A stretch of DNA of 64,000 nucleotides from Ctenosaura bakeri (lineage: Eukaryota; Chordata; Lepidosauria; Squamata; Iguanidae): the NCBI GenBank assembly GCA_948474755.1, contig CAOLHI010002117.1, positions 186,001-250,000 on the forward strand, in the 5' to 3' direction. The translations under genes were made by a program, and so were the position numbers. Under the pieces are notes generated by a model. The model saw only the letters and a program-made list of their open reading frames with translations. It was not told the origin of the DNA and did not search any database. Position 1 is the stretch's first letter, and every line of letters starts with the position of its first letter. This document shows, piece after piece, positions 31,291 through 42,100 of the stretch.

Positions 31291-32469
31291 AACAAACTGC
31301 AGAATGTTAATATGAGAGCGACAGAGCAACATGTCTCTGTCTTGGGGGCATTACGAATGTAATATAAGAGCTCTAGCCCTGAAACATTTTTTTACTATCA
31401 CAGATAGCCTTTTAATTAAGACATTTGCCAGTCTTTTTCCAAAGTGCTAGAGTCAGAATTGCCTGCCAGTACAAAGAGCAGACGCAGTAGATGGGCTCTT
31501 TGACTCATCAGAAGGAATGCTTTATTTTTAAGAGAGCTGCTAATTGTTTTCTCCCCCTCTTCCTCCTACTCAAAAAGTCATTTAAAAAATGCTCTTTGTG
31601 AGAAGTTGTCATTATCTAAATGAGACAGAGCAAATCTGGCATTTCCAGAGGTGAATGTGACTGTGCGGTTTGGATATGTATTTTGTGTGTGTTTGAGAAA
31701 CATCACAGGGTAGTGACCTTGAATTTTCTTGCAAACAAGAGGCATTCGGCTTCATTGTTCCTATAGCCCATAAAAAAGATACCGAAAAAGGGGATGCATT
31801 ATCTCTGCATTTTTATATATTAACAGCATTCAGCAAAGAGTGTCCTTCCTCTGATGTTTTTAAATCTTACTGGATTGTATACAACCTGCAGCCTTCTGGA
31901 TTGGCTTTGCTAATTTGGGCTGAGGAGAGTTGTACATCCATAGGTTGCCATGTTAGGCAAGGCCTTTGTCACTTGGGGTGGGGTAGGAATGTTCTGATGT
32001 TGTTTCCCCGGGGGTTGAAGTTGTATCAGTTCAACCAGGTGTGAAAGGCTGAATTGGTTTTTTTATAAATCAGCTGTGTTGGTTATTCTGAGAATATGTC
32101 TTTGAGAGAAAGCGACGTGAAAGATGATTAAAAACCTAAAAACTTTTATATTTTAAATTGTGTATGGTCTTGTTTCCCTGTTTTCCAAGGATGTTGTTTT
32201 CTTTAAAATTGTCTATGCGTTCAAATTAACTATAAGGTGCAAAGTCTCACTTTTATTTTCAAAAGTTAGGATTTGAGAATTTCAGGTTCCCCAATGGTTT
32301 TCATGGAGTGCATTTTTGGTGCTGCTTTTTCAGTAGAAAAAGGTAAAAAGTTGAAGGCGGGTTAAAAAAAAAAGAAATGAATCCCATGTTTTAAGTTGTA
32401 CATAACTCCTGGTTTTCAGCATTGAAAAGAGTAATTAATCTATTATTTTAAGTTTATTAGTAGGTGAAG

Positions 32470-32620
32470 TGATGCCTAGGATCCAGTGTGATGTAGAATG
32501 TTGGACCACGACACTGGGAGGCCAGAGTTCGAATCTCCGCTCAACCCTAGAATCCTCCTTATGGCCTTAGAGTTGCTGTAAGTCAGAATTGACTTGAACA
32601 TTAAAACACAACAACAACAA
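32470..32620 (+). mobile_element. tRNA-derived SINE with ACA tail
   Basis: The segment has a head CAGTGTGATGTAGAATGTTG, a box B-like GAGTTCGAATCTCC, a body AGAGTTGCTGTAAGTCAGAA with TTGACTTGAACA, and a final ACAACAACAACAA tail. Confidence 0.8.
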
Positions 32621-32929
32621 AGTGATCTGCCTACTGATAGCAGTACAGACAAAAAAGGATGACCAACAGTTTGTTGGTGTGGTTAAGAAGATGTTGCATA
32701 AAAACTGCGAGACATTTTGGCATGAACCTCCAGCTTCAGTCACGAGTGTTGAATGGTATTTTTGTAACTCTGCAAACCTACTCTAGCCAATGTGCCCATG
32801 ATTTTCCCTGCTTCCAAAGTCCTTTCTTTAAAAGAACACACATGGTTCCTCTCCTTCTGCCGTGTATGCTAATGGAGGAATGTGGAAAGGTGGGGAAAAC
32901 TCGTATTTGTCTGTTCATAGCTTTCATGC

Positions 32930-33035
32930 AGGGTGGGCAACCTTTGGCCTTCCAAATGTTTGGCATTACCACCCCCACAATCCTTTACTGACTGGCCCTG
33001 CTGGCTATGGCTGATGGGAGTTGTAGGTGAGAACA
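32930..33035. mobile_element. Palindromic MITE fragment
   Basis: It begins GGGTGGGCAACCTTTGGCCT and then TCCAAATGTTTGG, with an inner CTGATGGGAGTTGTAGGTG. This is the sequence type of an abundant reptile palindromic element. Confidence 0.5.
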
Positions 33036-34639
33036 CACCAAAGGTTCCTCACACCCGTGTGTCAGTGTTTATGCACATTATTTTGATGTCTGCACAGCCA
33101 CATTCAGGGGAAGTAGTCATACGGTTCTCCAGGTGCTGAACCTTAACTTCCAGCATTCCTTACCATTGACTAAGGTTGCCAGGTTTTGCAGTCCAAAAAC
33201 ACTTGGAAGGCTGCAGGATTCCAACTTCTGGTTAGGCTCACACCCAAATTTAGGTGCAATCTAACTTCCCTGGGAATAAGTCTGATAGACTTTTAACAGG
33301 GTTTAAGTGGGAGCAAACATGCCTGCGATCACGCTGTCCAGCCCATCTTGGGAGAAAGGCGGCATATAAAAGCAACAAATAAATAATAAATAAATAAATA
33401 GAATGGGCTTAGGTGCACCTAGCTGTCTGTGATCTGCACCCTTTGTTGGATCTCTTATACATGTAAGGTAGCATTGTTATTATTTTTGCATAGCAGGAAA
33501 TGTAGGGAGCTAATGGGTAAACTTTCTTGTGCTGACTTTCATTCCAAGCCCAGTGCAGCTCTGGGGGAAAAAACATTAATTGTGCATTCAGGTCCTGTTC
33601 CTGACTGAATTGCTCTGAGTCATGCTCTTTCCAGAGAATTCAGGTTCTGTTGCAGTCTCTTTGCTGCAGTGTGACTCGCTGCAGCTCTTCCCTCATATTT
33701 AAAAATTTCTGCAGTGTGTCTGCTGAGTGACTGAAGCACAAATCAGGAGAGCTTTTGACAATGGCCAAAAGCAAAAAAAAAACCAAAAAAAAAACCCTTC
33801 TGTTGCTAACCTCTGCACACCCTTCTTTGTTCTGCCCTGATGTGATTGCAAAGGCCGAGTCCTTATTATCTTGCACAATAGTCCTTTAATTTCCTGTGGT
33901 GGTAGAAGTTAGATTTGGAATTCAGGGGATTGTTGAGGCCTTGTTGCTGTTAATCTCCCAGTCTGGGACTCAAGGTGGTTCACTGAGGTTAAAACAGAGC
34001 TTTAAAATGCATATAATACAAAAATTAAAAATGTAATTACCCTAATTATAGGGCTTGCCAATAATGTGCAGAAACTACAGTCATGTTGTGTCATATCAAT
34101 TGAGCAATCCATAAGCATGTTGTCTCCTGAGATTTACAAGCTCCCATTGGGAAATTATGTAGGCTATTTGCTATTTGAGAATTAGCTCCATTGAAGTTTG
34201 TGAGAAAGAGGGGTTTGGGCAATTTGTATACATAATGTACTTTTACTAGCCTAAATCCTCTTGTTAGTCCTGACTTGAGCAGATCCATTGAGTTAATGGG
34301 ATTTATGTTGACGCGCATAGGCTTACTCTAGTTGGAAGTAACTGAAAGGATGCCAGTGTGATACAAGAACCAGGATTTTTTCCCAGGGTGGGCAACCTGT
34401 GAACCTCCAATTGTTGGGATCCCAACTCCCACTAGAACTCGCTGGCATAGATCAGTGGTCAGAGATGAGGAATGTTGTGGTTTCCCAGCAGCTCGACGTT
34501 TCCTAGCATCAGGTGGCTAAAATGCTGAGGAGACAAAAGTTTGTCCTTGTTGTTTGTCCTCAAGTTGACTTTGACATATTGCAATCTTATGAATGAGAGA
34601 CCTTGAAGACATTTTGTTTATGGAGTCCTGTAATATGTA

Positions 34640-34862
34640 AGCAAGGAAGCTTTTGAGGATGTGTGTGTTTTGTTTATCTTCTCTTTAAAAAACTTTTGTA
34701 TGTTTTTAAAAATGATTTTATTTTGTTTTATGTGGGCGTTTTAGTTATTTTTAAAATTCTCATTGTTCAGGAATTCTTTCTTCTTAATTGGATCTTTCTG
34801 GAAGCCACCTTTGGTCCCACTCTGGGAGAAAGACAACATACAAATGAAATAAATAAAATTAA
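34640..34862 (+). mobile_element. LINE 3'-UTR-like fragment
   Basis: A T-rich stretch leads to GAAGCCACCTTTGGTCCCAC, TCTGGGAGAAAGACAACATA and then AATAAATAAAATT. The same GGGAGAAAGGCGGC-ATAAA tail occurs near 3040 and 33350. Confidence 0.5.
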
Positions 34863-34929
34863 ATTAATATTCTTGGCCATCCGCTGCTTTGCTAAGGTCT
34901 TGGCAAACTCAGGGTGGTCCTGGCTTCTT

Positions 34930-35515
34930 TGACTGAATCAATTCACCGGTATTGCAGTCTTCCTCTTTTCCTACTGCCTTCTGTCTTACTGAGCATCGTT
35001 GTCTTTTCCAGTGAGTCAGGACATAGAATCATAGAAATGTAGAGTTGGAAGAGACTCCAGGGGCCATCCAGTCCAACCCCCTGCCATGCAGGAACACCCT
35101 CAAAGCACTCCCTTTGACAGATGGCCATCCAGCCTCTGCTTAAAAACCTCCAAGGAAGGAGACTCCACTGCATTCCGAGGCAGCATATTCCATTGCCGGA
35201 CAGCCCTGACTGTCAGGAAGTTCTTCCTGAGGTTCAGGTGGAATCTCCTTTCCTGAAGCTTGAATCCATTGCTCCTTGTCCTGGTCTCTGGAGAAGCAGA
35301 AAACAAGCCCTCTCCTTCTCATGATGTGGCCAAAGGATAACAGCCTCAGCTTAGTCATCTTGGCTTTTAGGGAGACCCATTCCTTCATCTTTTTAGCAGT
35401 CCGCGGTATCTGCAGAACTCTTCTCCAGCACCACTTTTCAAATGAGTCGATTTTCTCCCCGTCCGCTTTCTTCACTGTCCAGCTTTCACAACGTATGGAG
35501 AGGGCCGGGTTCAAA
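34930..35515 (-). mobile_element. RTE/BovB-like LINE remnant, split by a CR1
   Basis: On the minus strand, 35319-35514 encodes the C-terminal end of an RTE-type reverse transcriptase (SWTVKKAD, WCWRRVLQIPRTA, LLSFGHIMRR). After an interruption at 35022-35318, 34945-35021 continues the same family text (DSLEKTTMLSKTEGSRKRGR). The remnant is short, truncated and non-functional. The family call rests on memory of BovB-type proteins. Confidence 0.7.
35022..35318 (-). mobile_element. CR1 LINE 3' fragment inserted in the RTE remnant
   Basis: It is very similar to the copy at 3211-3580 over its whole length: ATAGAATCATAGAAATGTAG at the left end, AGACTCCAGGGGCCATCCAG, and GAAGTTCTTCCTGAGGTTCA. It lies between two pieces of one LINE reading frame and so is the younger insertion. 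Confidence 0.85.
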
Positions 35516-35574
35516 GTTCTACGTGGCTCGTGGGCGTGGGGGTTAGGTCACCCCAAATTCAGCAAGGCTTAGAG

Positions 35575-35955
35575 GTTCATGAGTACCCAGCTTGTTGGGG
35601 GAATGTATAGAAATGTATGGAGCCCTGGTGGTGCAGTGGTTAAATGCCAGCACTGCAAGCCACAAGGTTGTGAGTTCGATCCTGCCGGGCTCCAAGGTTG
35701 AGTCAGCCTTCCGTCCTTCCGCAGGTCGGTAAAATGAGTACCCAGCTTGTTGGGGGCATGGATAGAAATGTTTCGAAATACGTGCTATTTGTAAGTTGTT
35801 CGCCGCCTCGATCCATATGGAAAGGCGGGATACAAATAATTAATTAAATAAATAAATAAAAGTATCAAAATACATGCTGTTTGTAAGTTGTTCGCTGCCT
35901 CGATCCATATGGAGAGGCGGGATACAAATAAATAATAATAATAATAATAATAATG
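35575..35955 (+). mobile_element. tRNA-derived SINE with flanking tail duplications
   Basis: A full copy starts at about 35617 (GGAGCCCTGGTGGTGCAGTG, box B-like GAGTTCGATCC, TCGGTAAAATGAGTACCCAG) and ends in a GGCGGGATACAAATAA-type tail with AATA repeats near 35855. An extra piece of its TGAGTACCCAGCTTGTTGGG segment precedes it at 35580, and a second tail copy follows at 35862-35955, ending in an (AAT)n tract. This SINE type is characteristic of squamates. Confidence 0.8.
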
Positions 35956-36074
35956 GTTCATGGTGCTGGAACTCAACTTCCAAATATTTGTTGGAAAGGT
36001 GGACCTAAAGTTGCAACTGCTTTGGCCAGTCTGTTTTAAAGGCTCTTTTTGCTGTGTGATAAAAAAAAAAATCA

Positions 36075-36182
36075 AATCTGCACCCTGCTCCCCACCTTGG
36101 ACTGCAACTCCCATAATCCGACCATTGGCCCTCCTGCCTGAGGCTGATGGGACTTGGAAGACCAAACCATCTGAAAGGAAGG
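36075..36182. mobile_element. Palindromic MITE fragment
   Basis: CTTGGACTGCAACTCCCATA and CTGATGGGACTTGGAAG are internal motifs of the palindromic element also seen near 32930. Confidence 0.4.
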
Positions 36183-36299
36183 GGGGAAATGACCGCCTGA
36201 CTGCGTGACAATGAATCAAAGAGAATCACATCCACTGCTAAGAAATGGAGAGGCAGAAATGCAGTCCTTGAAGGTTCGTCTTAACTCGGCACTTTCCGG

Positions 36300-36515
36300 A
36301 GCCATTTGGTCAGGTTCGGCTGGCGTTGACCCCCCCTTCGGCTCTTTCCGTTCCTTGTCGGAGGGCGGCGCTCCCTTAAAGCCCCAGCTTCGTGCTCTTC
36401 TCTCTCACCTCTTCGGCTCTTTCCGCCCAAACCCGACCCCTCCTCCGCTTGGTTCTGCGGCGGTGACGTCATCGCCGACGATCTTATAAATAGGGGCGTT
36501 GGCGGCCGTCGTTAC
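36300..36515 (+). promoter_or_regulatory. SPTAN1: SPTAN1 promoter with CRE and TATA/MEF2 element
   Basis: A full CRE, TGACGTCA, lies at 36464-36471. TATAAATA lies at 36485-36492, embedded in TTATAAATAG (36484-36493), which also fits the MEF2 consensus YTAWWWWTAR. A start site about 30 nt downstream (near 36515) is predicted. The 15-mer CTTCGGCTCTTTCCG occurs twice, at 36336-36350 and 36411-36425. A TATA box in a CpG-rich spectrin promoter is notable. Binding is inferred. Confidence 0.6.
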
Positions 36516-36615
36516 CAGTCGGAGCCCGGAGGGGGGAAGGGACGGTTCGTCTGAGGGGAGGAGCAAAAGTCGGTCGGCGAGCGAGAGAGCGGCGCCGGCC
36601 CTTCACACGGACCCG
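36515..36615 (+). other. SPTAN1: SPTAN1 untranslated first exon (predicted)
   Basis: GC-rich leader from the predicted start to a strong donor, CCCG followed by GTGAGG at 36616. Human SPTAN1 likewise starts with a non-coding exon and has its ATG in exon 2. Confidence 0.55.
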
Positions 36616-36830
36616 GTGAGGAGGACGGGAGAGCGGGGCAGCGGAGTGAGGGGCTCCCCTCAGGGTGACGCGGGGAGGGTCGGCGGTTTAGGCCGCGGGC
36701 GCCGCAGAGGCACCAGGTGGGCTGTGAGGGCGCCCCCTCGAGGCCTCTGAGGGGAACGCGCGCGCTTTTTGCGCCTCCAGAGGTGGGTCGGTCGGTAGGT
36801 AGGTGTGTGGAAAATAATTTATACCTATCT

Positions 36831-36832
36831 GT

Positions 36833-36873
<41 letters not shown>
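36831..36873. repeat. (GT)n(TA)n microsatellite
   Basis: A short GT tract passes into about 15 TA units just inside SPTAN1 intron 1. Confidence 0.95.
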
Positions 36874-36875
<2 letters not shown>

Positions 36876-37527
36876 CCTTCTCTGCCATATTGGGTATTAT
36901 GAGAGGGGCGCCGGGGGGCTGCTGGCCCGCGTATTCCTGGCAGTGGGTCGGTGGAGGCGACCGCCTCTGAAAGCAGCAAAAGCGGCGACCCTTTTAAATG
37001 CTGAAACGCGGTGGGATTTGCCTTTCAGTCAGCCGCCGTCTCAGGCTTCAGCCCGTTTCGAAAGGGATGCGGATTTACTCCCGAGTAAGCAGGCTCAGGT
37101 TGTGTAATCTTAAAATGCCGCCTTAAAGTTGCGCTGCCCCACAGGATGGGGCCGTCCGTGAGGGGACCCTGCACCTGTTCCCACAGAAATAGTTGGAATC
37201 CTAGAGGCGTTTACTTGGACGTCAGCTTTTAGCTTTCCAACTGACGAACTGCTCTGCTATTGAGCTAGAATAACAATGATAAAACTCATTTATTTGAATC
37301 TGAAAGAACGGGAGGAAGAGAGAGGGTGGGGATGTTTATTAGCTTTTTTGTATGCTGACGAGAAGGCTGAGTGAAAATGCAGCCCAGGAGGAAAATGACA
37401 GTTTTTATGCTGGTGTCACATATTTGAATTCTTAACGTGGTGTCTGGTTTTGCACATTTTGTTCGTTGTTGTTGCTGACAACCGTTCCTGAGTTTATAAA
37501 TCCCTGTTGAAGTCCTTCTACGTTGTT

Positions 37528-37725
37528 GTTTGTTGCCCTCAAGCCGCCTCCAACTTACAGCGACTCCGTCACAGGGTTTTCATAGCAAGGTTTTTTCAGG
37601 GGAGGTTTGCCACTGAGAGAGTGTGACTTGTCCAAGGTCATGGGTGCGTTTCTGGGGTTGAGGGGGGATCTAAATCCTGGCCTCCCAGTCCAGAACTTTA
37701 ATCACTTCGCCATATTGATTGTCCC
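37528..37725 (-). mobile_element. tRNA-derived SINE, antisense
   Basis: The + strand reads GTTGTTTGTTGCCCTCAAGC, CTTACAGCGACTCCGTCACA, GTGACTTGTCCAAGGTCATG and TCCTGGCCTCCCAGTCCAG, the reverse complement of the SINE at 38730-38950. Confidence 0.8.
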
Positions 37726-38729
37726 ATAAGCCCCCACTCCCAAAAATCATATTTGTTTCAGTGAGATAGGGTGGGATATAAATCCTAAAATGTCCTCAGC
37801 AAAAGCTGGATTTTCTGGCCAGATAACAACCCAGAGCATTGCATTAGACAGGCATTGCGGAAGGTGTATCTCCAAGTGACGTACAAGAACATCCAAAATT
37901 CACTTTAATTGGCCAACCAAAATGCAGAAAATACATTATGCAAGCATTCAGAGCTCCACAATCTTCTTCGTGGGGCAAGAAATGTTTAAAAGGCTATACA
38001 GGAGAAGAAAAGTGATGATTTTATTCACAGGCCCACATTTTATAGAAGATGTTGTTTCTGTGGTAGTTTTCTTGGTGGTGGTGGGGGTCTCCAGTGGATC
38101 TCTAAAAGCTTGTATTATGTATTTTTTGCATTTTGGTTGGTCAATAAAGGTATCGCTCATTTATGGATTGTAGATTTTGTTGGATTTTGCTGCATGGCCA
38201 ACACAGCTCCATGAATATGTCTCCAGGGCATGTGAGCGCAGCACTTGAAATATCTTGGCTCACCTGGATGTTTAAAAATATGAAGTTATTGCGGAAATAT
38301 TTGAAGCTTCCCCCGCTTACTGCACCCATCTCTCTCTTATCAATCTCACAGACACCAAGGTTCATTTAAGCTTTGGACACTACCCATAGATTTTGTTCTA
38401 ACCTCTTGGCTCGGACTGTCAGCTGTAACCAGAATGTGTATCATTTGCTTGCTCACCAGTTTCTGGGAAGGGGCACAGGGCCATGTGGTGTGCATCAAAG
38501 ACACTGCTAAATGCGAGAGTACGCTAGAGGGTTACTGGGGCGCATAGCAGTCTACAAGGGCAGCAGTCCTAAATGCACTTAATCAGGGAGTCAGCACTAC
38601 AGAATCTGGTGTAGAATTTCCTTCTGAAAACATACTGCACGGTAACGGAGTTTCATCTCAGAAAAATCTTAACAGGTACTCTCACCCTATCTGAATTTGA
38701 AAATGGTAATTCTGGTTCTTGCTAAAGAG

Positions 38730-38950
38730 CCAGTGTGCTTGAGCATTGGACTAGGACTTTGGAGACCAGGGTTTGAATCCCCCACTCAGCCATGGAAACC
38801 CGCTGGGTGACCTTGGGCAAGGGACACTCTCTCAGCCTCAGAGGAGGGCAAAGACAACCCCCTCTGAACAAGGTCTGCCCAGAAAACCCTGTGATAGGTT
38901 CACCTTAATGTTGCCAAATGACTTGAGGGCACACAACGGCAACAAATGAT
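38730..38950 (+). mobile_element. Full-length tRNA-derived SINE
   Basis: Head AGAGCCAGTGTGCTTGAGCA, box B-like GGGTTTGAATCCC, body GGGTGACCTTGGGCAAGG, CTCTCTCAGCCTCAGAGGAG, CAGAAAACCCTGTGATAGGT, tail GGCACACAACGGCAACAA. Confidence 0.85.
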
Positions 38951-39089
38951 AGGCCACTACAAAATGGAGAGGGGTTGCTAGTTGTTCCAGTGTTGTAGTT
39001 TTCAAAGAAGCATCAGTCTTAGTCTCTTGCGGCATAAAAAGGAGGAAGGGGGAGAAAGATGGCAGAATCTTCAAGACTATCTGGTTTTT

Positions 39090-39177
39090 ATTTTAGCACG
39101 AGCTTTCACGGATATAAACCCGCTACTTCGGACGTCCAAAGAAATGGATTTGTATCCATAAAGACTCAAGCTAAAAT
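39090..39177. repeat. 88-bp near-palindrome in a dispersed repeat (copy 2)
   Basis: Two 44-nt arms meet at GGACGTCC (39130-39137) and pair at about 32 of 44 positions; most mismatches are C/T or G/A differences. The right arm, with its AATAAA-containing extension to about 39215, matches the repeat core at 28699 and 57550. Confidence 0.7.
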
Positions 39178-42100
39178 AAAGCCAATTAGTCTTAAAGATA
39201 CTGCCACGTTTCTTTTTTTCCTGCCCTTCCCTTCCGCCTAGTTATTCCAAGTTCATCTAAATGTGCAGTTTGTTAGCTTACATTGAAGAAGAGGTCATCC
39301 TGTCCCTAAATGGTAATAGCCTCACATTCCATTACTATTGTCATAAAATACCATCTCTGCACTTGCAAACATTGGCACGCCAGCCTGTGTCTTTCAAAGG
39401 AAAAAAATACGCCAGGTCCTTAACAGCAGCACCTTTTTTCTCCCCCCCCCAGTATCTCAAGTCATAGGATTTGGGTGTATAAAAGCTGAAAGGGGGTGGA
39501 AGAGGGCTGGGTGGGGTTGCTGTTGCATAGCTTTCTTGGCCCTGATGGTCTGTTTGTTCCTTCCGCTCTTGGAAAGGACGGCTGAGGCGACATTGTTGGG
39601 GGTGGGGGGAGAGAAGAGGATCCGCCCTAGATAGCAAGAGCAGCAGGAATTCCATTCAGAGCCTTTGGGAGCAGGGCTTCATAAATACAGAAACAGGCAG
39701 CCCCTCTCCCCTTTATCCCTGCTCCAAAAAAAAAAAAAAATTAGTAGTTACCCCACCTGGAAATAAACTAGGAATCAACTCCTACCTGGTTTGCAAGGGG
39801 AACATTTTTACATGGAAGAGAAACGACGGGCACTCTGGTATAACCTACATTTCAGAGCAATGGCTTCCCTTTGCTTTCATACTCTGAGCTCTCGCCAGGG
39901 TCGGGAGGTGCGGAATTAGCAGTAGAGCAAAAGTGCTCCTAGAAGGAAGGCTTTTTCCCTGCAGCAAATTTCCAGAGCTTTTCCAAATAAATTGCGGAGC
40001 TGAAAAAATCGGCTGCTTAGCAATCTCTCTCCTCCTGCCAAAGAAGAAAGCACTGCTGTTGCTTAAAACAATGGGATGCCTTGCTGAACGAAGGAGTTGC
40101 CATGTTTTGAGAGGTTCTTCAGTTAGAAAGGTTGGGCTGTTACCTCTTTTCCAAGATAAACAGCCCTTTGTCCTTGTCACTGTCTGATCACAGAGCACAG
40201 TTCTCTGAATATATAAAGAATTTGCAAACAGGAGAACAGGAGCAGGCATGGTAATAATTATGAATATACAATTAACATGCCTGTTCCAGTTCTCTCATTT
40301 GTAAATTTATCATTGGAATAAGATATGTACAGTATAACTATGAAAGGCTTTATATATTCCATGATCAGGAATGTTCATCAGTACGTATGAGTTCATGGGA
40401 GGCTACCAGAATATTCTAGACAGCATTTGTTTTGAAATACAGTTTTATTTGAGCCAGGTATTTAGTGTAAGCTAGCAGGTTGCTTTAGAAAAAACAGCCT
40501 TGAACGGTTTTATAAATAATAGGGCAGGCATGTACATATTCTGATTTTTCTTATGGTGCTAGGAGCGATTTCTGCGGGATTGGGAAGAAGCCATACGTGA
40601 ACAAACAGAAATAATGGATCGAGACATACAAATCTGAATCTGCAAAAATGTAGCAGTTGCATGTGTTTGTTTGAAAATATGTTTCAAATCTTGCTCCTGA
40701 TAATAGTGAAAGAAAAATGAATTAACTTCACCTTTGCCAGCGGGGGAGTTTAACTGGTCGGTTTCCATGCTGAATTCTGCACCTTTGAGAAAACAATATT
40801 TGAATTGTGCTTTGTGTTATAAATTTAACATGTCTCCCCCCTCCCTTTGGAAGGTTTGTTGCCCTTTTGCTGCATAATCAAACACGCTGGCCTTTCAGTC
40901 CAAGGGTGCAATGAATTTTAGTCAGAGAGACCCTTTTAAGAACCGGAGTTTTCTTTCCCTTTCATTTCTCACTGCTCCCAAATAGCAGGGTGGAGCAGAG
41001 TGCAGATGGTATGAGGTAGGAGGGCAAGCCCAGCTCAGTTGCAGGATCCTGGGGCTACTTGAGAAGCAAGCAAAGCGGCAGTCCAGTGCTCCATGATATT
41101 ACAGTAAGCTGTGTCCTGATTCGTACTTAATAAGAGGTTATATTAACATGAAATAACCAGTTTACTTGGGGAGACAAGCAACCTCACAGATAGTGCTTCC
41201 CAGGGAATTTACTGAGCAGAGGGAATTGTTGCTAATGCTGGTTATGAGAACTTGCAACCTGATCCTCTGCACGTTTACTTGGAAATAAGTCCCACAGTGC
41301 GCAGTGGTGTTTGTTTCCAGGTAAACATGTCGTGTCGGAAACGACTTGAAAGCAGACAGCAGCCACAAAAAACGTGCCTAGGATTTCAGACTTAATTGTC
41401 ATCTTGGTATCAAACAATTGGTTACTACCTAGAGTCTTATAGATAGGAAATGGAAGGCTTTTTCACACATGGTAAAAATGTTTGATATTTAAACATTTGT
41501 TGCCAGATAGTCAGGGAATCCTTCAGGGTTTGTGTTAAAGCTGGACAGTGAAATTTGTCCCTGTGAGAGTAGTGTATTGACCTTGATGACATGTTAGTTT
41601 TTGCCGCCTACCTGAGTTCCTGATGTTTCTTCAGTGGGCTTGATGATGTCAACTGTACATTGGAAAGAAGCTCATAAATAGCTTTATAAAAATGCTTTTT
41701 GCAGATAAGATGCTTGGTGGAGGTTGGCTAGTTACAACTAAATAAGGTAGCTATTTATAATACGTTTAAATTGTAACTAGTAAAATGTTATCTCAGTATG
41801 CTCCTCCCTTTTAGACTCTGCATTCCTCTTCCATCATGTTGTCATCATTTCGCAAAGTCAGACTTCAGGTATTCTGCCCTGTGCATGTGAGGCACCATTC
41901 TTCTTGCTTGCTGTTTCCTGTTTCTCTTTTTTAATTGCATTGATAAAATGTTTGCACCACATTTCTTCCAAGTTGTATGTGTTGATGCCTGCAACAGAAG
42001 TTTTAATATATAAATAAGTAAACAGATGAAGCCATTTGCCATAAGATTGATTCTAATGGCTTTGTAATGCAGGGCTCCTAAACCTCATTAATTTTGGACT

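Larger units (their letters stand above)
31291..36400. other. GLE1-SPTAN1 intergenic region
   Basis: No gene is supported in these 5 kb. The left 1.1 kb is mostly unique AT-rich DNA. From about 32470 onward the region is largely repeats (SINEs, LINE tails, a split LINE, tandem simple repeats). ORFs around 35140-35514 are reverse-transcriptase remnants. Confidence 0.75.

Noticed and set aside
35617..35700. Functional tRNA gene
   Set aside because: Box A/B-like words occur but no cloverleaf can be formed; it is the head of a SINE.
39470..39500. TATAAAAG at 39478 as an alternative SPTAN1 promoter
   Set aside because: An isolated TATA-like word in an AT-rich intron, with no CpG context and no supported exon following.
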